A stretch of DNA of 64,000 bases from Lachnoclostridium sp. An14 (lineage in GTDB: Bacteria > Bacillota > Clostridia > Lachnospirales > Lachnospiraceae). Position numbers and translations under genes: made by a program. Positions 26,007 to 34,366 of this stretch are shown here, piece after piece; position 1 is the stretch's first letter, and the number at the start of each line of letters is the position of its first letter. The stretch covers positions 120,157 to 184,156 of the forward strand of contig NZ_NFLE01000003.1 of the NCBI RefSeq assembly GCF_002160755.1, in the 5' to 3' direction. The notes below the pieces were generated by a model. That model was not told the origin of the DNA. It saw nothing but the letters and a program-made list of their open reading frames with translations, and did not search any database.

Positions 26007-27617
26007 ATGATGATGAGAAAAAGAGGTTACATGACAGGAACAATGATGGCCCTCGCCTTATTTGCGGCGGCAGCTATGACAGGCTGCGGAGGGGAAACGG
26101 GAAACGGGGAGACTTCCGGAACGGAAGTGGCGGAGGCACCTGCGGATGGGACGTCCACCGTCTATGTACAGTTAAAGGGAGACTTTGCCAATTTCCAGCC
26201 GTCCACCAAGAATCATGAGGACAATGTGAGCACCAGGCTAAGCTATTATGAGACCCTGTTCCAGTGGGACTACAACGGGGAGTGCACTCCCTTGCTGGCA
26301 GAGAGCTATGAGTGGGTGGATGGAAACCACATTAAGATTAAAATTCACGACAATATTCACACCCATGACGGCAATCCCATTACGGCGGCAGATGTGCTCT
26401 GGAGCATTCAGTACGCGGCGGATTCTCCGGAATTTATGCGCCACACGCAGAATATCAATTTTGGTGAGACAGAGATTCTGGACGACTATACCATTCAGAT
26501 CGCCATCAACACACCGAATGTATTGTTTTTAAACGATCTGAGCCGAATTGACATCACATCGGAGAAATCCTTTAACGACAGTCCGGATCATATGCTTACC
26601 TGCGGAATCGGTACCGGGCCTTATAAGATGGTTTCTTATACTCCGGGAGTGGAATTTGTGCTGGAGAAGTATGAGGATTACTGGAATAACGATACGGGGC
26701 GGGAGGATCAGCTCCAGAATGTGGACAAGATCGTTTACAAGTTCATTCCAGAGGAGGCCCAGCGTTCCATTGAGCTGGAGAGCGGCGGCGTGGATATTGT
26801 CACTACGACAGCGATTTCCGATGTAGACCGTTTTATGGAGGACGATACCTACAATGTATCAGAATTTGCGCTGACTCAGACCCAGGCGCTGTACTTTAAC
26901 TGTTCCGATCAGTCTGTTTGTCAGAATAAAGAGCTGAGGCAGGCCATCAGCTACGCCATTGATAACACTGCAATGGTCGCGGGGATTTATAACGGCCATG
27001 CCCATCCGGCAGTCTCTGTGGTAATGCCTGGAGTGCGGGAGTGGAAGGACGAGATGGAGGATAACTGGAAGTACGCTTACAATCTGGACAAGGCAAAAGA
27101 GCTGCTGTCCCAGGCTGGCTACGCTCCCGGAGAGCTGACCCTTCGTTTGGCTACAGGTGATAACAGCAGCTGGAAAAGCATCGCCCAGATCCTTCAGGCA
27201 GAGCTTTCGGAAATGGGAGTCAACGTGGAGATTCAGATTCATGATACGGGAACGTATATGTCTGTATTCAGCGATTTTTCTCAGTGGGATCTGTTTGTAA
27301 ATGAGTACGCGGCGAAGGGAACCATTATGTTCTACTTCTATAATCAGATGAACAATAATACGAGGAACGCTGTAGGCTGGCAAAACGATGAATTCCAGGA
27401 GCTGCTGGCGGAGGCGATTCAGACGGATGATCAGGCTACCATTGACCGGCTGGTGGAAATTTACGAGGAGGAGATTCCTTCCCGCCCCATCATCAATCTG
27501 ACCAGGTACTACACCTATCGGAAGGGAATCGACAACATGAGGCTGAAGGATGACTATACCATGCTGTCCGGAGATCTGACTTATACAGACGAGGCAAATT
27601 CCTGGTTATACGATTAA
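26007..27617 (+). CDS. ABC transporter substrate-binding lipoprotein, family 5 (DppA-like)
   Basis: 536 residues as drawn. Three consecutive ATG codons follow GAAGGGAG; the third (26013) has the best spacing. Lipobox MTGC (Cys27), then an SBP_bac_5 fold: LAESYEWVDGNHIKIKI, HDNIHTHDGNPITAADVLWS, GTGPYKMVSY and the late ELRQAISYAIDN region. Delivers substrate to the DppBCDF complex. The ligand is unknown; family members bind peptides, nickel chelates, opines and some glycoconjugates. Placed last in the ABC set, 22 bases before the flavoprotein gene with no terminator between, so transport and the redox genes probably share one message. Confidence 0.9.
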   Translation: MMMRKRGYMTGTMMALALFAAAAMTGCGGETGNGETSGTEVAEAPADGTSTVYVQLKGDFANFQPSTKNHEDNVSTRLSYYETLFQWDYNGECTPLLAESYEWVDGNHIKIKIHDNIHTHDGNPITAADVLWSIQYAADSPEFMRHTQNINFGETEILDDYTIQIAINTPNVLFLNDLSRIDITSEKSFNDSPDHMLTCGIGTGPYKMVSYTPGVEFVLEKYEDYWNNDTGREDQLQNVDKIVYKFIPEEAQRSIELESGGVDIVTTTAISDVDRFMEDDTYNVSEFALTQTQALYFNCSDQSVCQNKELRQAISYAIDNTAMVAGIYNGHAHPAVSVVMPGVREWKDEMEDNWKYAYNLDKAKELLSQAGYAPGELTLRLATGDNSSWKSIAQILQAELSEMGVNVEIQIHDTGTYMSVFSDFSQWDLFVNEYAAKGTIMFYFYNQMNNNTRNAVGWQNDEFQELLAEAIQTDDQATIDRLVEIYEEEIPSRPIINLTRYYTYRKGIDNMRLKDDYTMLSGDLTYTDEANSWLYD

Positions 27618-27639
27618 TAGGAAAAGAGGAGGAATTGCA

Positions 27640-29319
27640 GTGAGTGGAATGAAACAAAATCCCCCCCTGGAATGTGACGTTCTGGTGGCGGGCGGAGGCG
27701 TGGCCGGCCTGATGGCGGCCATCGCCGCCGCAGATCGCGGGGCGAAGGTGATTGTAGCGGAAAAGGCAAATTCAAAAAGAAGCGGTTCGGGTGCCACGGG
27801 AAATGATCATTTTCTCTGCTATATCCCGGAGGTTCACGGGGAAGATCCGTCTGAGTTTATTCAGGAGATGGAATCGTCCCAGATCGGTGGAAATAACGAT
27901 ATGGATCTGGTACGCCGCTATGTGGATGAATGCTTTGACCGGGTGAAGGACTGGGACGCCTGGGGAGTTGGAATGCGGGAGCACGGGGACTGGGAATTTA
28001 ACGGTCACGCCAAACCAGGGCACTTAAAGGTTTGGCTGAAGTATGCCGGCAGAGAACAGAAACCGATTTTTACAAGAGAGGCGCTGAAACGCGGCGTCAC
28101 CATCCTCAATCACCATCCGTTTGCGGAGGTTATCACAGGCGAGGATGGGACCGTAGCAGGGGGAATCTGCGTGGATCTCACGGAGGAGATCCCGAAAATG
28201 CAGGTAATCCGGGCAAAGAGCGTAGTGCTGGCCACAGGAAACGTAAATCGTCTGTTTGGATCCAGAACCATGGGCTGGATGTTTAATATGGCCGGCTGCC
28301 CCTCCGATGTCTGCACCGGCCGGGCGGCTGCCTACAGGGCTGGAGCCAGATTGGTGAATCTGGATATGACTGGCATGGGGGCAGGATGCAAATACTTTAA
28401 CCGGGGCGGGAAAGCCACATGGATCGGTGTGTACAGCGATATAGAAGGAAAGCCCTTAGGCCCATTTGTGACAAAGCCTTCAAAGGAGTACGGCGATTTG
28501 GCGGGAGATGTGTGGCGGGAAATGTTCACGCTGAAAAACTCCCAGGGAGAACCGGTGTTTATGAATTGTTCGGAAATTCAGGACGAGGATCTGGACTATA
28601 TGCTGTGGGGCCTTACAAATGAAGGAAACGTAGCGACTATGGACCATTTGAAGGAAGAAGGCTTTGATTTTAAGAAACATATGGTGGAGTTTGACGCGAA
28701 GGACGGCGGTTCCCTGGGAGGCGGCATTGATATTGATATAAACGCCGGATGTACCGTCCCGGGACTCTATGCTGCCGGGGATGAAACAGGAAATTTCCGG
28801 GCGGATATGGGAGGCGCGGCCACGTTTGGCCATATAGCGGGAGTCAGCGCAGCCGAGTACAGTCAGGGAAAAGAAAACAGGAACGCGGAACAGATGCCGG
28901 CGGCAGCGGAGTGGCTGGAGAAACACAGCCAGATCCTGGAACGCCCCGCGGACAATTCCTGTCCGTCCTGGAAGGAGCTGAATGTGGCGGTTCAGCAGGT
29001 CATGAGCGATTACTGCGGCCCCTATGTCCGCAGCGAACATATGATGCAAACAGGTCTGACCCATTTGAAACGTCTCCAGAAACAGGTGGAGCGGATGTGC
29101 GCAAAAAACAGCCATGAGTTTATGCGCTGCATTGAGGTGGAGGATATGTTCCTCATGGGAGAGCTGGCATTCTACAGCGCGATGGAGAGAAAGGAAACCA
29201 GAGGACGCCACCGGAGGGTGGATTACCCCTTTACCAATTCCCTGCTGAATCAGAAGTTTGTCACAATCGAAAAAAGTGATAAAGGACCGTCTGTGGGTTG
29301 GCGGGATAAACATAAATAG
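27640..29319 (+). CDS. AprA/fumarate-reductase-like FAD flavoprotein, function in locus unassigned
   Basis: 559 residues from a GTG with AGGAGG seven bases upstream. The N-terminal dinucleotide fold CDVLVAGGGVAGLMAAIAA (GGG at 18-20) binds FAD; SGSGATGNDHF and the late GLYAAGDETGNFRADMGGAATFGHIAG fit the succinate dehydrogenase/fumarate reductase/APS reductase alpha superfamily, closest in feel to AprA. A small ferredoxin gene follows 12 bases later, like AprAB, but neither sulfate adenylyltransferase nor Qmo genes are present, so sulfate reduction is unlikely. Between a transporter and a tannase it may reduce an aromatic or unsaturated product, accepting electrons from the ferredoxin (inference). 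No signal peptide; cytosolic. Confidence 0.75.
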   Translation: MSGMKQNPPLECDVLVAGGGVAGLMAAIAAADRGAKVIVAEKANSKRSGSGATGNDHFLCYIPEVHGEDPSEFIQEMESSQIGGNNDMDLVRRYVDECFDRVKDWDAWGVGMREHGDWEFNGHAKPGHLKVWLKYAGREQKPIFTREALKRGVTILNHHPFAEVITGEDGTVAGGICVDLTEEIPKMQVIRAKSVVLATGNVNRLFGSRTMGWMFNMAGCPSDVCTGRAAAYRAGARLVNLDMTGMGAGCKYFNRGGKATWIGVYSDIEGKPLGPFVTKPSKEYGDLAGDVWREMFTLKNSQGEPVFMNCSEIQDEDLDYMLWGLTNEGNVATMDHLKEEGFDFKKHMVEFDAKDGGSLGGGIDIDINAGCTVPGLYAAGDETGNFRADMGGAATFGHIAGVSAAEYSQGKENRNAEQMPAAAEWLEKHSQILERPADNSCPSWKELNVAVQQVMSDYCGPYVRSEHMMQTGLTHLKRLQKQVERMCAKNSHEFMRCIEVEDMFLMGELAFYSAMERKETRGRHRRVDYPFTNSLLNQKFVTIEKSDKGPSVGWRDKHK

Positions 29320-29331
29320 GAGGTGAAAGGT

Positions 29332-29574
29332 ATGCCGCCGATCATTGAGAAAGATAAATGTATAGGCTGTCACAAATGTGTGGACCTCTGTCCGGTGGAT
29401 GTATATGGGGTTCAGGAGAAAAAAGGCTGTCCGCCGGTCATCCGCTATCCGGAGGAGTGCTGGCATTGCAACGCCTGCGTATTTGACTGCCCGGCAAAGG
29501 CCATCCGCCTGCGGGTTCCGGCCCCCCTTGCCATGGTATTTGTGGATGCGCCGGAGAGAAAACGGGAAAATTAA
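29332..29574 (+). CDS. 2[4Fe-4S] ferredoxin, partner of the flavoprotein
   Basis: 80 residues. The ATG at 29332 has AGGAGG seven bases upstream; an upstream in-frame GTG overlaps that site and is rejected. Two clusters are indicated by CIGCHKCVDLCP and CWHCNACVFDCP. The C-terminal extension LRVPAPLAMVFVDAPERKREN is short, unlike AprB (about 150 residues). The position directly after the flavoprotein makes it the likely electron donor or acceptor. Confidence 0.88.
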   Translation: MPPIIEKDKCIGCHKCVDLCPVDVYGVQEKKGCPPVIRYPEECWHCNACVFDCPAKAIRLRVPAPLAMVFVDAPERKREN

Positions 29575-29595
29575 AGGACAGACAGGGGAATTCAG

Positions 29596-30963
29596 ATGGA
29601 AATTTCATTAGAATTTGACGGACAGGGCGGCCAGATCCGGGAGGCTGAGGCCGATGGACGAAAGGTGCGCTACCGTTCGTTTGAAAATATTGTGTATGTA
29701 AAGCATCCGGTAAATCCAGAGGTGCAGAGATTAAATATTTACGTGCCGGAAGGATGTCCCGAGGGAGGGAAACAGCCTCCCATCCTGTTCCCAAACGGCG
29801 TGGGAGGCTATATGCCTTCCGCGCCGGTGACGCCGGGGCCGCGGCCGGAAGGAGGTCCCAACGCGGCGTTTGAAGGTCTTTTGAGAGGCTATGTAGTAGT
29901 GTCAGCCGGCGCGAGAGGCCGTGGGACGAAGGATGAAAACGGCAGATACACAGGCGGTGCCCCGGCCTGCATCGTGGATCAGAAAGCGGCCATCCGCTAT
30001 CTGCGCCATAACCGCGGCGTGATTCCGGGGGATACGGAACGAATCATTTCCAACGGGACCAGCGCAGGCGGTGCCATATCTGCTCTCCTTGGAAGTACGG
30101 GAAATCATCCGGATTACGAACCGTATCTAAGGGAAATCGGGGCGGCAGATGAAAGAGATGATGTATTTGCCGCGTCCTGCTATTGTCCCATCACGGATTT
30201 GGAGCACGGGGATATGGCTTACGAGTGGGAATTTTGCGGAAGGAATCACTGGAGCGGAAGAATCGGGGAAGGGGATTTGAGCGAGGAGCAGATCCGGCTC
30301 TCAGACATGGAAAAATCCCTCTTTCCGGCTTATGTAAACAGTCTTGGACTGGAGGATGAGGCCGGCCATTCTTTGACTCTGGATCGGCAGGGAAATGGAT
30401 CGTTCCAGGAATGGATCAAAAAACTGGCGGAACAGTCCGCCCAGAGGGCAGAGTCAGCCGGGGAAACGCTGCCGGACGCGCCTTGGATCATCAAAGAGCC
30501 AGCGGGGACCTTAAAACTGGACTGGGATGGATACATTGATTTCCGAGGCCGGATGAAACCGGTACCTGCTTTTGACGCGCTGGATTTGAGTACGCCGGAA
30601 AATGAACTGTTTGGCATGAAGACAGGAGAAAACTGTCACTTTACCGCGTTCAGCGCGGAGCATGGCAGCGGAGAAGGAAGACTGGCGGAGAGCAGACGAA
30701 TCCATCTGATGAACCCCCTTTCCTACATCGGAGATCCTCAGGCCAGGACGGCGGATTATGTAAGGATCCGTCATGGCGCCTCGGACTGCGATACCTCTCT
30801 GGCGATTTCGTCAATTCTGGCAATCCGGCTGAGAATGGCGGGAAAAAGAGTGGATCATCGCCTGCCGTGGGGCGTGATCCATACGGGGGACTATGATCTG
30901 GACGAGTTGTTTGAATGGATAGAGGATGTATGCGGGCAGGAAGATCAGAAACACACGATGTAA
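29596..30963 (+). CDS. tanB: Tannase, TanB-like tannin acyl hydrolase
   Basis: 455 residues, close to the 469 of Lactobacillus plantarum tannase. No signal peptide, so intracellular. The nucleophile elbow is NGTSAGGA (Ser156). RHGASDCDTS supplies Asp397 and IHTGDYDL supplies His429. By constant offset these match the known Ser163, Asp419 and His451. The galloyl-binding Lys343, Glu357 and Asp421 of that enzyme (as I recall them) fall on Lys321, Glu335 and Asp399 here. It hydrolyses galloyl esters, as in gallotannins, epigallocatechin gallate or methyl gallate, to free gallate. Last gene of the ABC-flavoprotein unit, ending at a clear terminator. With the UbiD operon upstream it closes a galloyl-ester to pyrogallol route. 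Confidence 0.85.
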   Translation: MEISLEFDGQGGQIREAEADGRKVRYRSFENIVYVKHPVNPEVQRLNIYVPEGCPEGGKQPPILFPNGVGGYMPSAPVTPGPRPEGGPNAAFEGLLRGYVVVSAGARGRGTKDENGRYTGGAPACIVDQKAAIRYLRHNRGVIPGDTERIISNGTSAGGAISALLGSTGNHPDYEPYLREIGAADERDDVFAASCYCPITDLEHGDMAYEWEFCGRNHWSGRIGEGDLSEEQIRLSDMEKSLFPAYVNSLGLEDEAGHSLTLDRQGNGSFQEWIKKLAEQSAQRAESAGETLPDAPWIIKEPAGTLKLDWDGYIDFRGRMKPVPAFDALDLSTPENELFGMKTGENCHFTAFSAEHGSGEGRLAESRRIHLMNPLSYIGDPQARTADYVRIRHGASDCDTSLAISSILAIRLRMAGKRVDHRLPWGVIHTGDYDLDELFEWIEDVCGQEDQKHTM

Positions 30964-31060
30964 AAAGAGATTTTTTCAGGTTTTTGGTTTTCTTTTATCA
31001 GTTTCGCAGGGTAAAAGGATCTGACGCAGTCAGGCGTGGGCTATTTTGGAATGTAGACGA

Positions 31061-31088
31061 AAAATCCTGCCGGAAGGCAGGATTTTTT
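31061..31088 (+). terminator. Bidirectional terminator after the tannase gene
   Basis: AAAATCCTGCC, loop GGAA, GGCAGGATTTTTT. The A-run on the left lets it serve the minus strand too. Confidence 0.9.
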
Positions 31089-31105
31089 GTGGTATAAAAA
31101 ACGAT

Positions 31106-31140
31106 GTTTCCTATGCCATGAAAGTCTCCGGCGAGAGGCA
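31106..31140 (-). repeat. Dispersed repeat family B, copy 1 (terminator-like)
   Basis: Thirty-five bases matching 29 of 35 positions with 54964-54998; shared core GTTTCCTATG then CTCCGGCG. On the minus strand it begins 30 bases after the stop of the Crp-type gene and can fold as a short GC hairpin followed by a T-rich stretch. Confidence 0.55.
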
Positions 31141-31170
31141 GGCTCTGCGCAGTGGAAAATTCCGCCCCTC

Positions 31171-31890
31171 CTACCCCCGCGGAACCTCCGGCAGCGCCGG
31201 CTCCTGCAGGCGGCTGCGGCCGCGGCGGACCAGCTCCAGCAGCCGTTTTTCGTCGGTGATGACCAGGCAGCCGTCGATTCGGCTTAATATGCCCTGGTTT
31301 CGCAGGTTTCCGGCGATGCGGCTCACGGTTACCGGGTGCATTCCCAGATATTTTGCCACCTCCGTGAAGGTGAAGGTCTTGGGCACAATGCTCAGGCCGT
31401 TTCGCTTCACCCGGCAGCTGAGGAGCCACTCGCAGAACAGGGTTTCCTTGTCCACGTTCCGGGTGTGCTGTACCTTGTTGATGATCTCCAGATAGTTTAG
31501 GGAGATGGCCTCCAGCACCGCGCCGGCAAAGCGGATGTCCTCGTCCAGCAGCCTGGAAAAAACAGGCTCCTTCATGGTGTAGTACACACAGTCCGACTTG
31601 GCGGTGATCCAGAAGGCAGCCGGAGGGATGAACAGGCTGGCAGAAGGGCTGTATCGGTATTTCCGGGCCAGAATCTCCGCGAAACCGATGATGCGCTGTT
31701 CGTTAAAATAAAGATAAACCATTTCCTCGCCTTCCTCGTTTAAGGCGGTGAGAGATGCCACTCCCTCCACCAGGAAATAGGCCTCACTCATGTTCCTGGA
31801 AACAGTAGGGTCAAAGATAAACTGGTTTTTTTGCTTTTTCATGGGGGTACCGTGTTTCATAAACAGGTCCCGTATCGTACATTCTTCCAT
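31171..31890 (-). CDS. Crp/Fnr-family regulator divergent from an SLC13-type transporter
   Basis: 239 residues from the ATG at 31890, which has GGAGGG eight bases upstream; an upstream in-frame ATG lacks a site. The N-terminal half is a cyclic-nucleotide-type beta-barrel (AYFLVEGVASLTALNEEGEEMVYLYF). The C-terminal winged helix contains FTEVAKYLGMHPVTVSRIAGNLR. No N-terminal Cys cluster of FNR type is seen, so a small-molecule effector is more likely than a 4Fe-4S sensor. A CGCTGT-N9-ACAGCG inverted repeat lies in the divergent region. Target probably the transporter at 32031. Confidence 0.85.
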   Translation of the reverse strand: MEECTIRDLFMKHGTPMKKQKNQFIFDPTVSRNMSEAYFLVEGVASLTALNEEGEEMVYLYFNEQRIIGFAEILARKYRYSPSASLFIPPAAFWITAKSDCVYYTMKEPVFSRLLDEDIRFAGAVLEAISLNYLEIINKVQHTRNVDKETLFCEWLLSCRVKRNGLSIVPKTFTFTEVAKYLGMHPVTVSRIAGNLRNQGILSRIDGCLVITDEKRLLELVRRGRSRLQEPALPEVPRG

Positions 31891-31905
31891 ATCTATATCC
31901 CTCCA

Positions 31906-31926
31906 CGCTGTTACTATAACACAGCG
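31906..31926. promoter_or_regulatory. Inverted repeat CGCTGT-N9-ACAGCG, candidate Crp-type operator
   Basis: Six-base perfect arms 9 bases apart, immediately upstream of the Crp-type gene start. Confidence 0.3.
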
Positions 31927-31969
31927 GGTTATTTTTTTCCACATATTCATGGATTCTTAACCGGCGCTA

Positions 31970-31999
31970 TTGGTATCTGGAAAAAAAGAATGTTAATAT
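31970..31999 (+). promoter_or_regulatory. Probable promoter of the SLC13-type transporter
   Basis: TTGGTA (31970-31975), 18 bases, TAATAT (31994-31999); the coding start follows 32 bases later. Confidence 0.35.
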
Positions 32000-32030
32000 A
32001 ATAACAAATTTCGCTTGGGAGGTTATTAGT

Positions 32031-33494
32031 ATGCCAAAGAAAAAGGTAGAAATGGTGTATGTACACTTTGTTGTGGGCCTGGCGATCATGCTTTTGATCC
32101 GGTTTATGCCGGTGGAGCTGCCGGGCGTTACGCCAGTGGGAAAGCAGATCCTGGGAATCTTTATCGGGACGCTGTATCTGTGGACGACGGCGGATCCGGT
32201 GTGGTCCAGCCTGTTTTGTATTTTCATGATCGGAGCGTCGGACTACGGCCCCATGGGTTCCGTGCTCAGCGCCACCTTTGGAAACCCGACGGTGGTTCAG
32301 ATTTTCTTCCTGATGATTATTATGAACACTCTGCAGGTGCACCGGCTGAGCGCTTACATCGGCCGTTTCTTCCTGACGAGAAAGGTGATCGTGGGAAGGC
32401 CCTGGGCGTTTACGGCCGTGCTGTTTATCGGTTCCGTGCTGATTGCGGCCTTTGTGGGTTGCTTTGCCCCCATTTTCCTGTTCTGGCCCATCCTGTATGA
32501 TATTTTCCAGGATACGGGCATGAAACCGAAGGAGGCGTACCCCACCATCATGATCATCCTCATCGCTGTGGGTGCTGCCATCGGTTTCCCCGTTCCGCCG
32601 TACATGAGCAACGGACTGGCCCTGATTTCCAACTACGCCACCATCACCACCAACATCCTGGGAACCAGCGTGGTGATCAACAATGCCCAGTGGCTCCTGG
32701 TGGCCCTGGTTTACGGCTTTGTCTGTGCCGGCGCCATCATCCTGTTTGCCAAGTTTGTGCTGCGGCCGGATGTGAGCAAGCTGCAGGATCTGACTCTGGA
32801 GCAGTTAAATAAGAATCCCCTTCCGCCCCTGTCCAAGGAGCAGAAGATGGTTGCGGTGGTCATCGTATGTTTCCTGCTCAGCATGATGCTTCCCAGCATC
32901 TTCCCGTTCCTTCCGGGAATGGCCTGGCTGAGTGCCAACTCCTACGGCGTCGCCATCCTGTTTATGGTAATCCTCTGTGTGCTGCGCTCTGACGGAAAGC
33001 CGGTGTTCTCCGTGAAGGACAACATGGTTCCCTTTGCCTGGGGCACGTATTTCCTGGTGACCTCTGCCATCCTTTTAGGCAGTGTGCTGACCAACGACAG
33101 CACCGGTGTGATCACCTTCTTAAATACGGTCCTGTCCCCGATTTTCCAGAACATGAGCCCGATGGTGTTCAGTATTGTGGTATTGGTGATCGGCTGTGTG
33201 CTCACCAATATCTGCAACTCCCTGGTAATCGGTATGATCCTTCAGCCGGTTATCGCCACCTACTGCCTGTCCGTGGGTGTAAATTCCGCCCCCATCGCGG
33301 CGATCATGAGTATGTTCGTGCTGGCCTGCGCCATCGCCACTCCGGCGGCGTCCCCCTTCGCGGCGATGCTGTTCGGAAACAAAGAGTGGCTGCGCGCCAA
33401 GGATATTTACAAATATGACCTGATGTTCGTAGCCATTGAGCTGGTCCTGGTTTTAGTGGTGGGACTGCCGTTAGCGAATATGTTTATCCGCTGA
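32031..33494 (+). CDS. SLC13/DASS-type anion transporter
   Basis: 487 residues with about eleven to twelve membrane segments; GGGAGG precedes the ATG. The protein resembles the divalent anion:sodium symporter group (SNGLALISNYATITTNILGTS, and near the end NICNSLVIGMILQPVIATY and ACAIATPAASPFAAMLFG, the second inverted-repeat half with helical hairpins). Likely imports or exchanges a di- or tricarboxylate or another organic anion. Regulated from the divergent Crp-type gene. Its nearness to the tannase locus makes an aromatic or dicarboxylate acid possible, but nothing in the sequence fixes that. Confidence 0.78.
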   Translation: MPKKKVEMVYVHFVVGLAIMLLIRFMPVELPGVTPVGKQILGIFIGTLYLWTTADPVWSSLFCIFMIGASDYGPMGSVLSATFGNPTVVQIFFLMIIMNTLQVHRLSAYIGRFFLTRKVIVGRPWAFTAVLFIGSVLIAAFVGCFAPIFLFWPILYDIFQDTGMKPKEAYPTIMIILIAVGAAIGFPVPPYMSNGLALISNYATITTNILGTSVVINNAQWLLVALVYGFVCAGAIILFAKFVLRPDVSKLQDLTLEQLNKNPLPPLSKEQKMVAVVIVCFLLSMMLPSIFPFLPGMAWLSANSYGVAILFMVILCVLRSDGKPVFSVKDNMVPFAWGTYFLVTSAILLGSVLTNDSTGVITFLNTVLSPIFQNMSPMVFSIVVLVIGCVLTNICNSLVIGMILQPVIATYCLSVGVNSAPIAAIMSMFVLACAIATPAASPFAAMLFGNKEWLRAKDIYKYDLMFVAIELVLVLVVGLPLANMFIR

Positions 33495-33513
33495 TCCCAA
33501 GGGATCGGGAAGA

Positions 33514-33551
33514 ATGCCTGCTGTGGCGAGATGCCGCGGCGGGCGTTTTTT
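33514..33551 (+). terminator. Terminator of the SLC13-type gene
   Basis: GCCTGCTGTGGC pairs with GCCGCGGCGGGC through several G-U pairs, loop GAGAT, followed by six T. Confidence 0.75.
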
Positions 33552-33553
33552 AG

Positions 33554-33780
33554 TGTGAAAGCCCGGATGGCGCCGATATATCTGGGCGCGCTTGCGTGCC
33601 CAGATATATCGGCATCAGACGGGCAAGACGGTATGAGAAAGTAGGGCGGCAGCCCGGATTTCGAATACCGTCGGCAGATGGCGGGAACGCCGTAGGCGTG
33701 AAGCCATCTGGCTTTCATGATTCGCGATGACCGCGTTAGCGGTCATGTCCGTTTTGTGTCGCGGGAAAATGCGTCCCATA
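33554..33780 (+). repeat. Dispersed repeat family A, long copy
   Basis: About 227 bases starting TGTGAAAGCC just after a terminator T-run. Contains a 15-base perfect hairpin (33573-33587 with 33598-33612), a GCAGATGGC/GCCATCTG stem, and ATGACCGC-GTTA-GCGGTCAT. The first about 60 bases and the last about 30 match the short copy at 38301-38391; the roughly 130-base middle is missing there. The 392-base gap 33495-33886 is filled by this element, the terminator and the MarR promoter. Confidence 0.6.
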
Positions 33781-33803
33781 TCCAGCCTCTCCAAACTATT
33801 TGC

Positions 33804-33832
33804 TTGCGCACGCAATAAAAATATGGTAAAAT
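33804..33832 (+). promoter_or_regulatory. Promoter of the marR-MATE operon
   Basis: TTGCGC (33804-33809), 17 bases, TAAAAT (33827-33832). Confidence 0.5.
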
Positions 33833-33833
33833 A

Positions 33834-33846
33834 GTCAAGTCTTGAC
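33834..33846. promoter_or_regulatory. Palindrome GTCAAG-T-CTTGAC, candidate MarR operator
   Basis: Perfect 6-base arms, immediately downstream of the -10 box, where a bound MarR dimer would block transcription. Confidence 0.5.
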
Positions 33847-33886
33847 AGCGATACGGAGTCCGGCGCGGCCGGAGAGAGGAGGAGAT

Positions 33887-34360
33887 ATGGAAAAAGAGGT
33901 ACTGCGGTGGCTGGCGGTGGCGGACCGGTACAAGCGGATGTATCTGGACAAGCAGCTTGCCCCTTTAGGGATAAACAGCAGCCAGCATATGTATGTGCTG
34001 AAGGTGTGCGCGGAGCCGGGCATCACCCAGGACCAGTTTCTGCAAAGCTTTTACGTGCACCCCAGCAACGTGACCAGGGCGGTGGCGGCTCTGGAAAAAG
34101 GGGGATTTCTGCGGCGGGAAACCTGTGAGGAAGACAAGCGGAAGTGGCGGCTCTACCCCACGGATCACTCCCGGAACTTGTACCCGGAGATCGTTCGGAT
34201 CTGCCGGGAAACGGAGGATATTTTGCAGGAGGGGTTTTCCGGGGAAGAACGGGAGCTGTTCCGAACTCTGTTAAAACGGGCGGGGAAAAATATGCTGGAC
34301 TGTGTTTCCCTGCAGGGAGGACATCCGGAAGAAATAATCAGGGAGAAAGGAAAGGTTTGA
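33887..34360 (+). CDS. MarR-family regulator controlling a MATE pump
   Basis: 157 residues from the ATG at 33887 with GGAGGAG upstream. Winged-helix core: GINSSQHMYVLKVCAEPGITQDQF, then SNVTRAVAALEKGGFLRRE. The next gene starts six bases after its stop and encodes a MATE exporter, the usual self-regulated pair. A perfect palindrome overlaps its promoter. Confidence 0.9.
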   Translation: MEKEVLRWLAVADRYKRMYLDKQLAPLGINSSQHMYVLKVCAEPGITQDQFLQSFYVHPSNVTRAVAALEKGGFLRRETCEEDKRKWRLYPTDHSRNLYPEIVRICRETEDILQEGFSGEERELFRTLLKRAGKNMLDCVSLQGGHPEEIIREKGKV

Positions 34361-34366
34361 GTACGA

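Noticed and set aside
27640..29574. Sulfate-reducing APS reductase (AprAB)
   Set aside because: The ferredoxin is too short for AprB, and no sat, qmo or dsr genes are near; the aromatic/transport context points elsewhere.
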